Below, in pieces: positions 23,902 through 31,281 of a stretch of DNA of 46,951 nucleotides. The notes under the pieces are model-generated. The model ran no database searches, was not told the DNA's origin, and saw only the letters and a program-made list of their open reading frames with translations. Position 1 is the first letter of the stretch. The number at the start of each line of letters is the position of its first letter. Source of the stretch: a virus; the IMG/VR virus record IMGVR_UViG_3300021185_002429, positions 1 through 46,951 of that record; one strand, 5' to 3'. The translations under genes were made by a program, and so were the position numbers.

Positions 23902-24197
23902 TAGTCTCTCCTAGTATCTATTTTGCCGTCCTCAATAAAGTTTTCTGCACGTGCAATTCTATCAGTATCTGGTCTTAAATCTAAGGCCGAAGATACTAAC
24001 AAATCAATTTTTATCATTTCATTACTCATTGTTCGTGCTCTATTCTCCAAACTCTGAGCAAATATAGTTAAGGTGTTTATCTTATCTACTATTCCTTCTA
24101 GTATCTGTTTGATTACTAAAAAAATAAAGAATCCCATAACTAAAGACCCAGCAATTGGAGCACCTACATCCGCAATGAGTGTAAATATACTCTCCAT
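23901..24197 (-). CDS. Small membrane protein with coiled coil, csg-linked (2)
   Basis: 98 residues: N-terminal span (about 8-30, ADVGAPIAGSLVMGFFIFLV) followed by a coiled-coil-like helix (about 35-70) and a charged tail. First gene of the csg operon. Its ATG lies 5 nt after a late box and has no Shine-Dalgarno. Function unknown; a holin candidate by plan only. Confidence 0.6.
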   Translation of the reverse strand: MESIFTLIADVGAPIAGSLVMGFFIFLVIKQILEGIVDKINTLTIFAQSLENRARTMSNEMIKIDLLVSSALDLRPDTDRIARAENFIEDGKIDTRRD

Positions 24198-24202
24198 GGA
24201 AG

Positions 24203-24210
24203 TATTTATA
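24203..24210 (-). promoter_or_regulatory. Late promoter box of the csg operon, leaderless configuration
   Basis: Exact TATAAATA, 5 nt before the ATG at 24197, directly downstream of a terminator (24235-24258). Confidence 0.78.
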
Positions 24211-24234
24211 AGAAAATAAATCTTAGATGCTAAA

Positions 24235-24258
24235 AATCCTCCGTTTTAACAGAGGATT
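24235..24258 (-). terminator. Intrinsic terminator upstream of the csg operon
   Basis: Minus strand: 7-bp stem AATCCTC / GAGGATT with a 10-nt loop, the 3' arm running into TTTTT. It ends the 24539 transcript 14 nt after that gene's stop. Confidence 0.8.
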
Positions 24259-24272
24259 AGCTTAATTTATTA

Positions 24273-24539
24273 TTAGTAACTGTGTGCGATTTTTACCGCT
24301 TTAATATTAGCAGTAGCTGCAGGTACTGATAGAGTATCCCTTGCATTCTTTCTAATATTAATTATTTCCCCATTAGCAAGTGAAAGAGTACCTAGTGTAT
24401 TACCACCTGAATCTTTTACTGTTAATAACTTAGTTGCCCCATTCAAATTATGAACTCTTACAACTTGAGCAAAGGAAACATTAGATGCGGTATTTGTCAA
24501 ATCAGCTTCAGATGATAAAACTTTAACTGTTGATGCCAT
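24273..24539 (-). CDS. Small conserved protein, probably virion-associated
   Basis: 88 residues, Thr/Ser/Val/Ala-rich and beta-like, low in charge (NTASNVSFAQVVRVHNLNGA, GGNTLGTLSLANGEIINIRK). It has a Shine-Dalgarno (GGAG) 7 nt before the ATG and its own terminator. The composition resembles small head or fibre decoration proteins of marine phages; that role is inferred. Confidence 0.6.
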   Translation of the reverse strand: MASTVKVLSSEADLTNTASNVSFAQVVRVHNLNGATKLLTVKDSGGNTLGTLSLANGEIINIRKNARDTLSVPAATANIKAVKIAHSY

Positions 24540-24720
24540 ACTTTTCTCCCATTTCTTGTCTTGTTAAATTCCAGTCAGAGTGTCTGAAAAACCCTTGTTT
24601 ATTATGACACCAAAACCAACCTCTGTCTTCGCCTTGATCCTCATTGGTATGATAATATCTTACACTGCCTCGAGTCTCGACATGAGTCTCTCTGCCCTGT
24701 TCGTCACTTGTTTGTACCAT
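24523..24720 (-). CDS. Small hypothetical protein overlapping the endolysin end
   Basis: 65 residues from ATG 24720 (a start at 24756 is also possible). Trp/His-rich core (GWFWCHNKQGFFRHSDWNLT). It overlaps the endolysin by about 60 nt and the next gene by 17 nt. Without it a 120-nt gap would remain. Real but unknown is the best reading. Confidence 0.45.
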   Translation of the reverse strand: MVQTSDEQGRETHVETRGSVRYYHTNEDQGEDRGWFWCHNKQGFFRHSDWNLTRQEMGEKYGINS

Positions 24721-25130
24721 CTTGAATCTCTCCCTTCTATCGCCGCAGTTTTCCAATCTTCTTCTAGGATTGCTGCATGCATTTTTTTAAATTTACTTAA
24801 TCTGGTTCTACCCATATTAAACATCATGTTGACCAATATCTGCTGGACTTCGTCGGGTAAGTCTCCAAAGACCCCTTCTTCGTATAACAGATTACATTCT
24901 TCGATTGCGGTGTCAAGGTCGCGTTCGAAGCATTCTCTAACTCGCTCTTCGGAAACAGCTGTTCCAAGGTCAGCTCCGTGTTCAGGGTCTGACTCCAGTA
25001 CCAGGTGTCCCACCCCAAAAGTAGGATATCCCAGATGGTCATGATAAATTTCATAAACCACCCCTTCGTCGATTTTTAATTGATTGAATACTGCTTCTCT
25101 ATCTAATTTTGTATCTTTTCTAAAAAACAT
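24660..25130 (-). CDS. e: T4-type endolysin (GH24 lysozyme)
   Basis: 156 residues, close to T4 lysozyme (164). The catalytic triad keeps T4 spacing: Glu22, Asp31, Thr37 within LKIDEGVVYEIYHDHLGYPT, then FGVGHLV. The C-terminal lobe has LVNMMFNMGRTRLSKFKKM, as in the family. No signal peptide, so a holin is needed for release; the nearby small membrane proteins and the distant spanins (39952-40873) would complete lysis. It starts 1 nt after the methyltransferase stop. Confidence 0.93.
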   Translation of the reverse strand: MFFRKDTKLDREAVFNQLKIDEGVVYEIYHDHLGYPTFGVGHLVLESDPEHGADLGTAVSEERVRECFERDLDTAIEECNLLYEEGVFGDLPDEVQQILVNMMFNMGRTRLSKFKKMHAAILEEDWKTAAIEGRDSRWYKQVTNRAERLMSRLEAV

Positions 25131-25131
25131 A

Positions 25132-25884
25132 TTAACTTCCTAAATCCATAACTCTATCGATGGGAATAGTATTCCAACTCGTTTTACTTTTCCAATTACT
25201 TATTGTATGATTTCCATCAAAACTTGCTTCCCAAAATACTAATTCTCCACTAGTATCTTCAGCTGTAAATTGAGTTAAATCTTTTATATCGCCATCAAAT
25301 AAAGTTCCATTAATTGTTACTTCACTCTCATCAACTTCTCTTTGAGGAAGAAGATGAGGAGTAATTTCATTCATTGGACATAATCCAAAAAATTCTACTA
25401 AATCAGAATCATCAATTTCTGCGTATCTATCTGCTCCTGAAATATCTGTATTATTACTTATATCATATGTTCCGTATTGCATTTTTAATTTATTTGGAAA
25501 AGTTTTATCTTCTAAATTTTGTGATTTTAGATTTTCGTATATTCCTAATATATTTTCCATATATACGTTTGAACCGAAGTTTTCATGTAAGTAGATATCT
25601 GCAGTTTGCAACGTAGCTGTACTTACATCTTCTTCTACAATAGTTACTTTGGCTTCGTCTTTAAATAATTCTTTTAGCCAATAAATAATTCTTTTATTAT
25701 TTTCGTATGCGTATACATGTGTTGCACCATATTTAACACATAGCCATGTCATAATTCCAGAACCAGCTCCTAATTCAACAACTGTTTTACCTGAAACATT
25801 TGCTTTAATCCATTCTAAATACGCTTCAGTTCTTTCTTTATCGATTGCATAATCAAATACTCTATTTACTATTGGATTTCTCAT
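25132..25884 (-). CDS. PRMT-like SAM-dependent methyltransferase
   Basis: 250 residues from ATG 25884, chosen for its ATGA overlap with the gene upstream (the longer TTG start is unlikely). Motif I is VVELGAGSG (35-43), with the acidic end of strand 2 at YAYENN (58-63). HENFGS (100-105) sits where protein arginine methyltransferases have their SE..GS double-E loop, and the C-terminal strand domain ends with WKSKTSWNTIPID, like the THW loop. This suggests a compact PRMT-type fold with the first Glu of the loop replaced by His. Substrate unknown. Confidence 0.75.
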   Translation of the reverse strand: MRNPIVNRVFDYAIDKERTEAYLEWIKANVSGKTVVELGAGSGIMTWLCVKYGATHVYAYENNKRIIYWLKELFKDEAKVTIVEEDVSTATLQTADIYLHENFGSNVYMENILGIYENLKSQNLEDKTFPNKLKMQYGTYDISNNTDISGADRYAEIDDSDLVEFFGLCPMNEITPHLLPQREVDESEVTINGTLFDGDIKDLTQFTAEDTSGELVFWEASFDGNHTISNWKSKTSWNTIPIDRVMDLGS

Positions 25885-26087
25885 ACTGTTTCGTCCCAAG
25901 GTGAATTTGTTTCTACCCAGTCATTAACTTTTTTCTGAGTAGCATCTTCGTCTATAAGTGTATCGTCTTCCGAATCTAAAACTGCAGGAATTTCTATACT
26001 GCTATCTTTATAATCAAATTTTGCCCATTTAAACTTTAAGTTTGGTTCCATTTGATCTTCTATAATTATATACGCTATATTTGACAT
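25881..26087 (-). CDS. Small acidic hypothetical protein
   Basis: 68 residues from ATG 26087 (TAATG with the fibre gene stop). Strand-rich N-terminus, acidic C-terminus (LDSEDDTLIDEDATQKKVND). Context between a fibre-like protein and a methyltransferase suggests a fibre chaperone or modification partner, but nothing in the sequence shows it. Confidence 0.5.
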   Translation of the reverse strand: MSNIAYIIIEDQMEPNLKFKWAKFDYKDSSIEIPAVLDSEDDTLIDEDATQKKVNDWVETNSPWDETV

Positions 26088-27523
26088 TATGATATTGTCC
26101 ATGTTGTTCGCGAAGTAGTTGTTGTTGAACTACTGCTGTTATTAGTACCTGAACCTCCTGGGAATAGAGTACTATCTACGTTATTAGAAAATGGTGTACC
26201 TGTATGGTAATTAGCTAAAGCAGAAACAGTACCCTCCTGCCATCTCCAAATTCTTGTTCCACCATCTCCAGATTGATATAAGTAAGTTGCTGAAGATCGA
26301 GGTAATGTTAATGTTGTCATACCACTTCGTGTTGCTACTAAATTTGTAAATCCTGAATTACTATCACTTCCAGTATTGGCGATAACCAACATAACTGAAC
26401 TTGTTTGAGCAGCAGGCCCATAAGAAAAATGTGTTATTGTACGTAATGTTCCAAGTGTCGAACTTACACCAAAATTAGTAACAGGATAAGTTGCTCCTAC
26501 TAAACTACCTTGGTTACTATCAGTTAAATGCGTTGTATTAACAGCACTATTAAATCCAAGTAACGCAGAGCTATAAGTACTATGATAAGTTTGACCTAAT
26601 CCATGGCAAATAAATTCATATTGACCACCACGTGGACCAGTATTAGTATCATATTTAACTGCTGGTTGTATTGTTACTGCACTTGTAACACCTGCAACAT
26701 AAGAAGCACCAAAAAAATCTGAGAACTTAATCTGTCCGGTGGTTGGTATATTTGCTGTACCTGTTCCAGTATTTACAAAATTTGAAGAAGCTCCTTTATA
26801 GTAATCTGACATTTTAACATTAGAACTATCATCACCACCAAATTCTTCTGCAATACCATTATTTGATGTTGTTGCAATAGTGCCACCTATAACTTTTAAA
26901 GTATAACTACTACTACTTGGTGTACCTAAACTACCAATTGCATTATATACTGTTCCAGATGAACCTGAGAAATACCACCATGTATCGCCGTTTTCTGATG
27001 AGTCATAAGATAAATCACTTCTATTGATTGTTACTGTTGTGCCACCATTAGTAGTAACTTCTATTTTAGACCAAGCGGCTAAATCTGTGTTTGTTACTCC
27101 TGTTCCATTTAGTGCAAAAACAAATAATCTTACATTATTTGGTGACGCATCTGGCAGACCCCAAAATACACCCCCGATTGATCTGGAAGTGCCGTCTGCA
27201 GCTAGATATCCAGTTGATCCTAAGGATCCAATGTTTGATTGTGAGGAATATCTTCTATTTCCTATACCAGCACCGTTTGAAAGTGCGAATACGCCATGAA
27301 TATATGATGAACTAAACATATTGCTAACAAAGCCGTAAGCATCACCTTGCCAAACTGTGGCAACTGAAAACTGCCCATCGCCTATTTCATTTAATTGTTG
27401 TATCTGTAACAGACCGTCAACACTTGCTGTAAAGGAAGTATTAAGTCTTACATTATCAGCATTTGAAGATGTATTTGTACCTAAGTCTTGTAATGCTAAT
27501 GCTCCACTAGAAACTATTGTCAT
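26087..27523 (-). CDS. Tail-fibre-like / virion surface protein
   Basis: 478 residues, Ser/Thr/Gly/Asn-rich with almost no long helices. Two copies of a marine-phage fibre motif are visible: VKMSDYYKGASSNFVNTGT and IPTTGQIKFSDFFGASY. The C-terminal half is beta-rich and ends in a Ser/Thr tract (NNSSSSTTTTSRTTWTIS). This composition is typical of adsorption or surface fibres. The gene overlaps the next upstream gene by 4 nt and is covered by a late promoter at 27805. Confidence 0.72.
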   Translation of the reverse strand: MTIVSSGALALQDLGTNTSSNADNVRLNTSFTASVDGLLQIQQLNEIGDGQFSVATVWQGDAYGFVSNMFSSSYIHGVFALSNGAGIGNRRYSSQSNIGSLGSTGYLAADGTSRSIGGVFWGLPDASPNNVRLFVFALNGTGVTNTDLAAWSKIEVTTNGGTTVTINRSDLSYDSSENGDTWWYFSGSSGTVYNAIGSLGTPSSSSYTLKVIGGTIATTSNNGIAEEFGGDDSSNVKMSDYYKGASSNFVNTGTGTANIPTTGQIKFSDFFGASYVAGVTSAVTIQPAVKYDTNTGPRGGQYEFICHGLGQTYHSTYSSALLGFNSAVNTTHLTDSNQGSLVGATYPVTNFGVSSTLGTLRTITHFSYGPAAQTSSVMLVIANTGSDSNSGFTNLVATRSGMTTLTLPRSSATYLYQSGDGGTRIWRWQEGTVSALANYHTGTPFSNNVDSTLFPGGSGTNNSSSSTTTTSRTTWTIS

Positions 27524-27786
27524 TTAACAATCTCCGTAATTAAATCCTCAAATTGTTCTATCTTTTCTACCCTATTTGGCCAAAGTATATATTCTTTTTC
27601 TGGATTCTTTTTTAAATTTGTTAGTAGAGGAAGTATAGAATTATATAGCTTATTCAGTTTATCTTCGGCCTCTTGTAAAGATGCGGATGCACTGGAGGCT
27701 TCAGTAGTAACTTTTTGTACTGCCTCTAGTTCGTTTTCATCTACAGCTGTAAAACCGAAATCAAAATCTAATAAATTATTTGACAT
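27520..27786 (-). CDS. Conserved small phage protein with coiled coil
   Basis: 88 residues: N-terminal acidic/aromatic motif (LLDFDFGFTAVDENEL), a coiled-coil helix (about 20-55) and a polar end (EYILWPNRVEKIEQFEDLI). This pattern recurs in T4-like marine phages next to fibre genes. Function unknown. A late box lies 18 nt upstream. Confidence 0.65.
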   Translation of the reverse strand: MSNNLLDFDFGFTAVDENELEAVQKVTTEASSASASLQEAEDKLNKLYNSILPLLTNLKKNPEKEYILWPNRVEKIEQFEDLITEIVK

Positions 27787-27943
27787 ATTTATTCCCTCTT
27801 GAAGTATTTATAATCTTTTTATTCTCTTTAGCGTCTTTTTTCTTTTTCTTTTTACCAAATATTTTATCCCAATTATCGGAATATGCTTTACTTGGGCCTT
27901 TACTCTGAATAGAGTCGCCTGTTATGTCGTTTTTGGTTGCCAT
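27776..27943 (-). CDS. Small Lys-rich conserved phage protein
   Basis: 55 residues, MATKNDITGDSIQSKGPSKA, then AYSDNWDKIFGKKKKKKD and a basic tail. It is a recurrent small gene of marine T4-like phages next to the previous one. It overlaps both neighbours. The late box for the downstream gene lies inside it. Confidence 0.65.
   Translation of the reverse strand: MATKNDITGDSIQSKGPSKAYSDNWDKIFGKKKKKKDAKENKKIINTSRGNKYVK
27805..27812 (-). promoter_or_regulatory. Late promoter box upstream of the fibre operon
   Basis: Exact TATAAATA, 18 nt before the ATG at 27786, inside the 55-residue gene. Confidence 0.65.
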
Positions 27944-28131
27944 ACTATTTTAATACCTCTACGAGTAAGTTCATTTGTTATCTTTTGCTTTACCTTAGGT
28001 TTAGTATTATGATTATTTAATAGTTCAAATAACTCTTGTTGTGGAGTTGATTTTATAAAAAAGTGTTGTACGCTTTTCTTTTTAGTATTTCTGTCAATTA
28101 GTACCTGACTTGGTTTTAATTTTACTGGCAT
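27922..28131 (-). CDS. Small basic conserved phage protein
   Basis: 69 residues from ATG 28131 (MPVKLKPSQVLIDRNTKKKS); the longer frame would run 100 nt into the next gene. Basic, helical centre (QELFELLNNHNTKPKVKQKI). It overlaps both neighbours. Function unknown. Confidence 0.62.
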   Translation of the reverse strand: MPVKLKPSQVLIDRNTKKKSVQHFFIKSTPQQELFELLNNHNTKPKVKQKITNELTRRGIKIVWQPKTT

Positions 28132-28717
28132 TATTATTATTCTCGTATGTAAATTTAATATCAGGAAACCTATCCATAATATTTTGTCGTTCTTGTTCCC
28201 AGTGACTACGAGGTTCAGAGTTCTCATATCCACTAGTATTAATATATATATTACTTCCAGTTATACCATCAAAACCGAGTAATATGATTTTATCATATTC
28301 TCCACTTTCGGCGGCAAGGAGTAACGCCCTTGACCCAGATGATATTTCGATGTCAGGTATTGACCTTATCTCGTCATAATCTTCTACCCAGGTCACATAT
28401 ACAAATTTATCAGTTCCTCTTACACATGCTTTATTGGTTCCATCATTTGCGATAACAGGTAAACCAAAACTTTGTGCAATAGGTTTTACTACTTCTTTAG
28501 GTAATGGATCCCACTGATTAAAATAACACCAGTTATGAATACAATACCCGGACTCGTATATTAAATGTTGCATATACACATCAACACATACTAATCTGTC
28601 AACATCTTCTCTATATGCTCCATTACAGCCGTATACTACTGCATCTGGCCATAATTTTCTATAATTGATATCTTTACGAGAATCCCCATTCCCTAGGATA
28701 ATTGCGGTTTTAGACAT
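28094..28717 (-). CDS. Conserved phage protein with nucleotide-sugar-like Rossmann start
   Basis: 207 residues. It begins TAIILGNGDSRKDINYRKLW, followed by VVYGCNGAYRE and LVCVDVYMQHL, the pattern of a phage family with a Rossmann-like N-terminus related to DUF115-type or sialyltransferase-like proteins. KIILLGFDG near residue 145 is a second conserved strand. Substrate unknown; sugar or surface modification is a guess. Confidence 0.55.
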   Translation of the reverse strand: MSKTAIILGNGDSRKDINYRKLWPDAVVYGCNGAYREDVDRLVCVDVYMQHLIYESGYCIHNWCYFNQWDPLPKEVVKPIAQSFGLPVIANDGTNKACVRGTDKFVYVTWVEDYDEIRSIPDIEISSGSRALLLAAESGEYDKIILLGFDGITGSNIYINTSGYENSEPRSHWEQERQNIMDRFPDIKFTYENNNNASKIKTKSGTN

Positions 28718-29303
28718 CTTCGCCTACAATATACTTATAAATGTGTTTCCATTTCCAGAATCTCGGAAATTTTACTTGTTCATCTACTGTATGTACATTG
28801 TGGCTATGTGCAACCAATATAGGATTTAGTCCAAAGTCTGCACCTGTTTGGGCATTTATAGGTTTATCTTCAATCCAGAAACAACCAGTTCCCTCGTACT
28901 TTTTAAGTTCTTCGTCTTTATCAGCACCGCAAGGTAGGAAAATAAAGTCATCCCAAAGTTCTTTTCCAAATAGTAATTCTAGGTTTTGTATTCTTAATTT
29001 TTGAGCATATCTGTTTGTAGATAAAGATGTAATACAATGGAACTTATATCCATGTAACATATTTAATCTTTTCATATAATAAACGGCATCTCTAAGGGGA
29101 GGTAAGAATGCAATAGCTGCAGAATCATTAAACTCTTCAACTAACTTTCTTCCTTCTTCTTTTGTAATACCGAATCTTTTACCGACATTATATTGTGAGT
29201 TGTCTTTTGTTTGATATCCTTTATGTAACAAGAAGTGTGTGAATGAATATTCCCAATCACATAGGACTCCATCACAATCTACCAATATTATATTTTCTTT
29301 CAT
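28710..29303 (-). CDS. HAD-family 5'-nucleotidase-like phosphatase
   Basis: 197 residues from ATG 29303, overlapping the upstream stop. HAD motif I is VDCDGVLCDWE (nucleophile Asp plus Asp+2). Motif II is HCITSLS. A loop with CFWIEDKPINAQTGADFG supplies the acidic motif IV. The architecture resembles small deoxynucleotidases of phages that trim nucleotide pools, and the early promoter at 29557 fits early expression. Substrate is inferred. Confidence 0.78.
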   Translation of the reverse strand: MKENIILVDCDGVLCDWEYSFTHFLLHKGYQTKDNSQYNVGKRFGITKEEGRKLVEEFNDSAAIAFLPPLRDAVYYMKRLNMLHGYKFHCITSLSTNRYAQKLRIQNLELLFGKELWDDFIFLPCGADKDEELKKYEGTGCFWIEDKPINAQTGADFGLNPILVAHSHNVHTVDEQVKFPRFWKWKHIYKYIVGEDV

Positions 29304-29524
29304 CAATGGAACACTCTTTCCTTTCCATCAATAACTAGCTTATCAATGTGAACATTACCTCTTAAATCCATAAACCCTTGGCTGATAATCAACTCACAAA
29401 GTTGATCCCAAGCGTTGTTGTCTTTAGAGACTGCCAAATCCACCATCTCTTGTTTATATAATGGCACTTCCACTAGTACGTTTTCGTTAACAACTAGTCT
29501 TCCTTTTATTACATTTTTACTCAT
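29303..29524 (-). CDS. Small hypothetical protein, first gene of an early cassette
   Basis: 73 residues from ATG 29524, chosen because it follows AAGGAG and lies downstream of the predicted transcription start (the longer frame from 29554 does not). Begins MSKNVIKGRLVVNENVLVEV. Function unknown. Confidence 0.55.
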   Translation of the reverse strand: MSKNVIKGRLVVNENVLVEVPLYKQEMVDLAVSKDNNAWDQLCELIISQGFMDLRGNVHIDKLVIDGKERVFH

Positions 29525-29556
29525 AAATTTACTCCTTTTTCTTAATTTATACAACT

Positions 29557-29585
29557 ATTATAACACATTTTAAAGTGCTTGTAAA
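29557..29585 (-). promoter_or_regulatory. Early sigma70-like promoter
   Basis: TTTACA (29580-29585), 17-bp spacer, TATAAT (29557-29562), 32 nt before ATG 29524. Confidence 0.78.
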
Positions 29586-29613
29586 GTGTTTTTGCGAAAA
29601 AAGTGCATCTTTT

Positions 29614-29823
29614 TTACTTAAAATATTTGTCTAACATCTCAAGTTTATCTACATAATCAGCCATTAAACCAAGTTCTTTTTCAAGTGATTCCATCATATC
29701 TGGATGTTCTGCAACAGCCACTGGATTACTTAACATTAACTCGATGTTCATTCTATGTTTTTCGGCTTGTCCTTGTAGATATTGAACCGATGTGTTGACC
29801 ATTCTATCTCTTAAACTTTTCAT
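29614..29823 (-). CDS. Small conserved helical phage protein
   Basis: 69 residues from ATG 29823 (ATGA with the peroxiredoxin stop). MKSLRDRMVNTSVQYLQGQA, then a helix of alternating charge with AEHPDMMESLEKELGLMADY. It recurs in T4-like marine phages. Function unknown. Confidence 0.62.
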   Translation of the reverse strand: MKSLRDRMVNTSVQYLQGQAEKHRMNIELMLSNPVAVAEHPDMMESLEKELGLMADYVDKLEMLDKYFK

Positions 29824-30341
29824 ACTACAAAATCCTCTCCTGGAGTCCATTCACAACCTGTAAGACCACCAGCCTTTAATGCCTGTAATGTTCTTAATAT
29901 TTCTTGTGCATTTCTTCCTGTATCTAATGCATTAATAGACGCATGTTGAATTGTTCTGTTTTTATCAAAAATGAATGTTGCCCTATAACAAACACCTTCT
30001 TCTGCATTTATAATACCTAATTCACAAGATAAATCTAAACCACAATCAGCCGCAAGTGTATGTCTAATATTACCAATTAGTTCATTATCTTTTTTCCAAG
30101 CCAACTTACAAAATTCGTTATCTCCACTGATACCAATTACATTCGCCTCATCTACCAACATATCCATTCCAGCAATTTCTGTTGGACAAATAAAGGTAAA
30201 ATCTTTAGGATAAAAGTAAACTACTGACCAATCATGTTTTAATGGCTGATAGTTTTCTTTTACTTCTACTCTCACAAATTCGTTATTTTCATTAATTCCC
30301 TGGAGTGAGAAAGCCGGGAATAAATCTCCTACTGTTAACAT
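29820..30341 (-). CDS. Peroxiredoxin (AhpC/TSA family)
   Basis: 173 residues. It reduces peroxides through a peroxidatic cysteine, here Cys52 in FYPKDFTFICPTEI. A probable resolving Cys163 is in LTGCEWTPG (typical 2-Cys, AhpC-like length about 187). The YRATFIFDKNRTIQHASIN strand completes the family fold. A thiol partner such as the phage glutaredoxin (34418-34636) could recycle it. It is a metabolic gene carried by the phage, probably to counter oxidative stress during replication. Confidence 0.92.
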   Translation of the reverse strand: MLTVGDLFPAFSLQGINENNEFVRVEVKENYQPLKHDWSVVYFYPKDFTFICPTEIAGMDMLVDEANVIGISGDNEFCKLAWKKDNELIGNIRHTLAADCGLDLSCELGIINAEEGVCYRATFIFDKNRTIQHASINALDTGRNAQEILRTLQALKAGGLTGCEWTPGEDFVV

Positions 30342-30349
30342 AGTTTCTC

Positions 30350-31033
30350 CTATTTACCAAACACCCTTTCACGGCGTTTTTCATCATTATATTTTCCTAT
30401 AGTATCTAGTAATTGTTGTGTCCAATTATCGCGATGTTCTACAAAAACTTGAGGTTCGTGATTATCTACAGCAATTAATACTACTAATTGTGTAATAGGT
30501 ATTCCAGTTCTTTCTTCCCACATGATTGCATATGCAGCACATTGCATGAAGTAGTTACTTACCCATTCCTTCTTTTTTGGCTTACGAGATGTTTTATAAT
30601 CCACAATGGAATCTTTACCAGCCCATACTCCAACACAATCCACTCTACCAGCCAAACCTAAGTGGTCTGAATATAAAGGAGCCTCTTGTGCGTAAACTTT
30701 ATTTAAATTATTATCTAATATTGGTTGTACATCTTTAAATGATTGTACTATGTGAGGGAGTTCTCCCTTTAAAAAATCTGGATCATTATCAACATATCTT
30801 TCAAGTAATTCATGTACGGCAGTTCCACGAGTAGAAGCAATCCTAGATATTTTATTTGCTTCTTCCTCACCTACTCTTGCTCTCCATTTTTGTATTGAAT
30901 CTCTACTTAATATAGACAATACAGTGGTAATAGAAGGATAATCTTTTCCTTCTGGAGTAGTATAAGTTCTACCAGTTTTCTTTGTCTCTGCTTTTAGGTC
31001 GTATCCTAAATCTATTGGTTCGTGTTTAAACAT
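30350..31033 (-). CDS. PD-(D/E)XK exonuclease (RecB/Cas4-like)
   Basis: 227 residues. The nuclease core is visible: RGTAVHELLERYVD (helix with His), GLAGRVDCVGVW (Asp), KDSIVDYKTSRK (D-x-K) and the QCAAYAIMWEE helix of RecB-type nucleases. Related to MGME1/Cas4-like exonucleases seen in T4-like marine phages. Likely role is DNA degradation or recombination processing. TAATG overlap with the gene upstream. Confidence 0.82.
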   Translation of the reverse strand: MFKHEPIDLGYDLKAETKKTGRTYTTPEGKDYPSITTVLSILSRDSIQKWRARVGEEEANKISRIASTRGTAVHELLERYVDNDPDFLKGELPHIVQSFKDVQPILDNNLNKVYAQEAPLYSDHLGLAGRVDCVGVWAGKDSIVDYKTSRKPKKKEWVSNYFMQCAAYAIMWEERTGIPITQLVVLIAVDNHEPQVFVEHRDNWTQQLLDTIGKYNDEKRRERVFGK

Positions 31034-31281
31034 TATTTTGTCTTTATATTATCTCTTAAACTAGGAGGAAGTCCAGACTTTACTTTGTCTTGAACTTCTT
31101 TCCACCCATCACCAGCCATTGATAAGGCACCTTGAGTACCTTTTGTTGTAAGACCTGGTGCTTTTAAAATAACTCTTTTTAAATTAGGATTATCTTTTAT
31201 GAAGTCATCATATTCAGATAGGGATATATTGTGTTCAACAACTTCTCCCGTTTCTTTATCTTGAAAATCATACAGAGGCAT
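31033..31281 (-). CDS. FmdB-like small conserved phage protein
   Basis: 82 residues from ATG 31281 (MPLYDFQDKETGEVVEHNIS); the longer frame lies inside the next gene. N-terminus resembles FmdB-type zinc-ribbon proteins (MPxYxF..) but the cysteines are missing. KDNPNLKRVILKAPGLTTKG follows. Function unknown. Confidence 0.6.
   Translation of the reverse strand: MPLYDFQDKETGEVVEHNISLSEYDDFIKDNPNLKRVILKAPGLTTKGTQGALSMAGDGWKEVQDKVKSGLPPSLRDNIKTK

Noticed and set aside
24580-25044. Plus-strand 154-residue open frame
   Set aside because: Antisense to the endolysin, whose catalytic residues are clear; no ribosome site.
24660-25130. Endolysin as a virion-associated lysozyme domain split from gp5
   Set aside because: It matches the full-length free T4 e lysozyme in size and triad spacing and lies far from gp5, so it is an ordinary endolysin.
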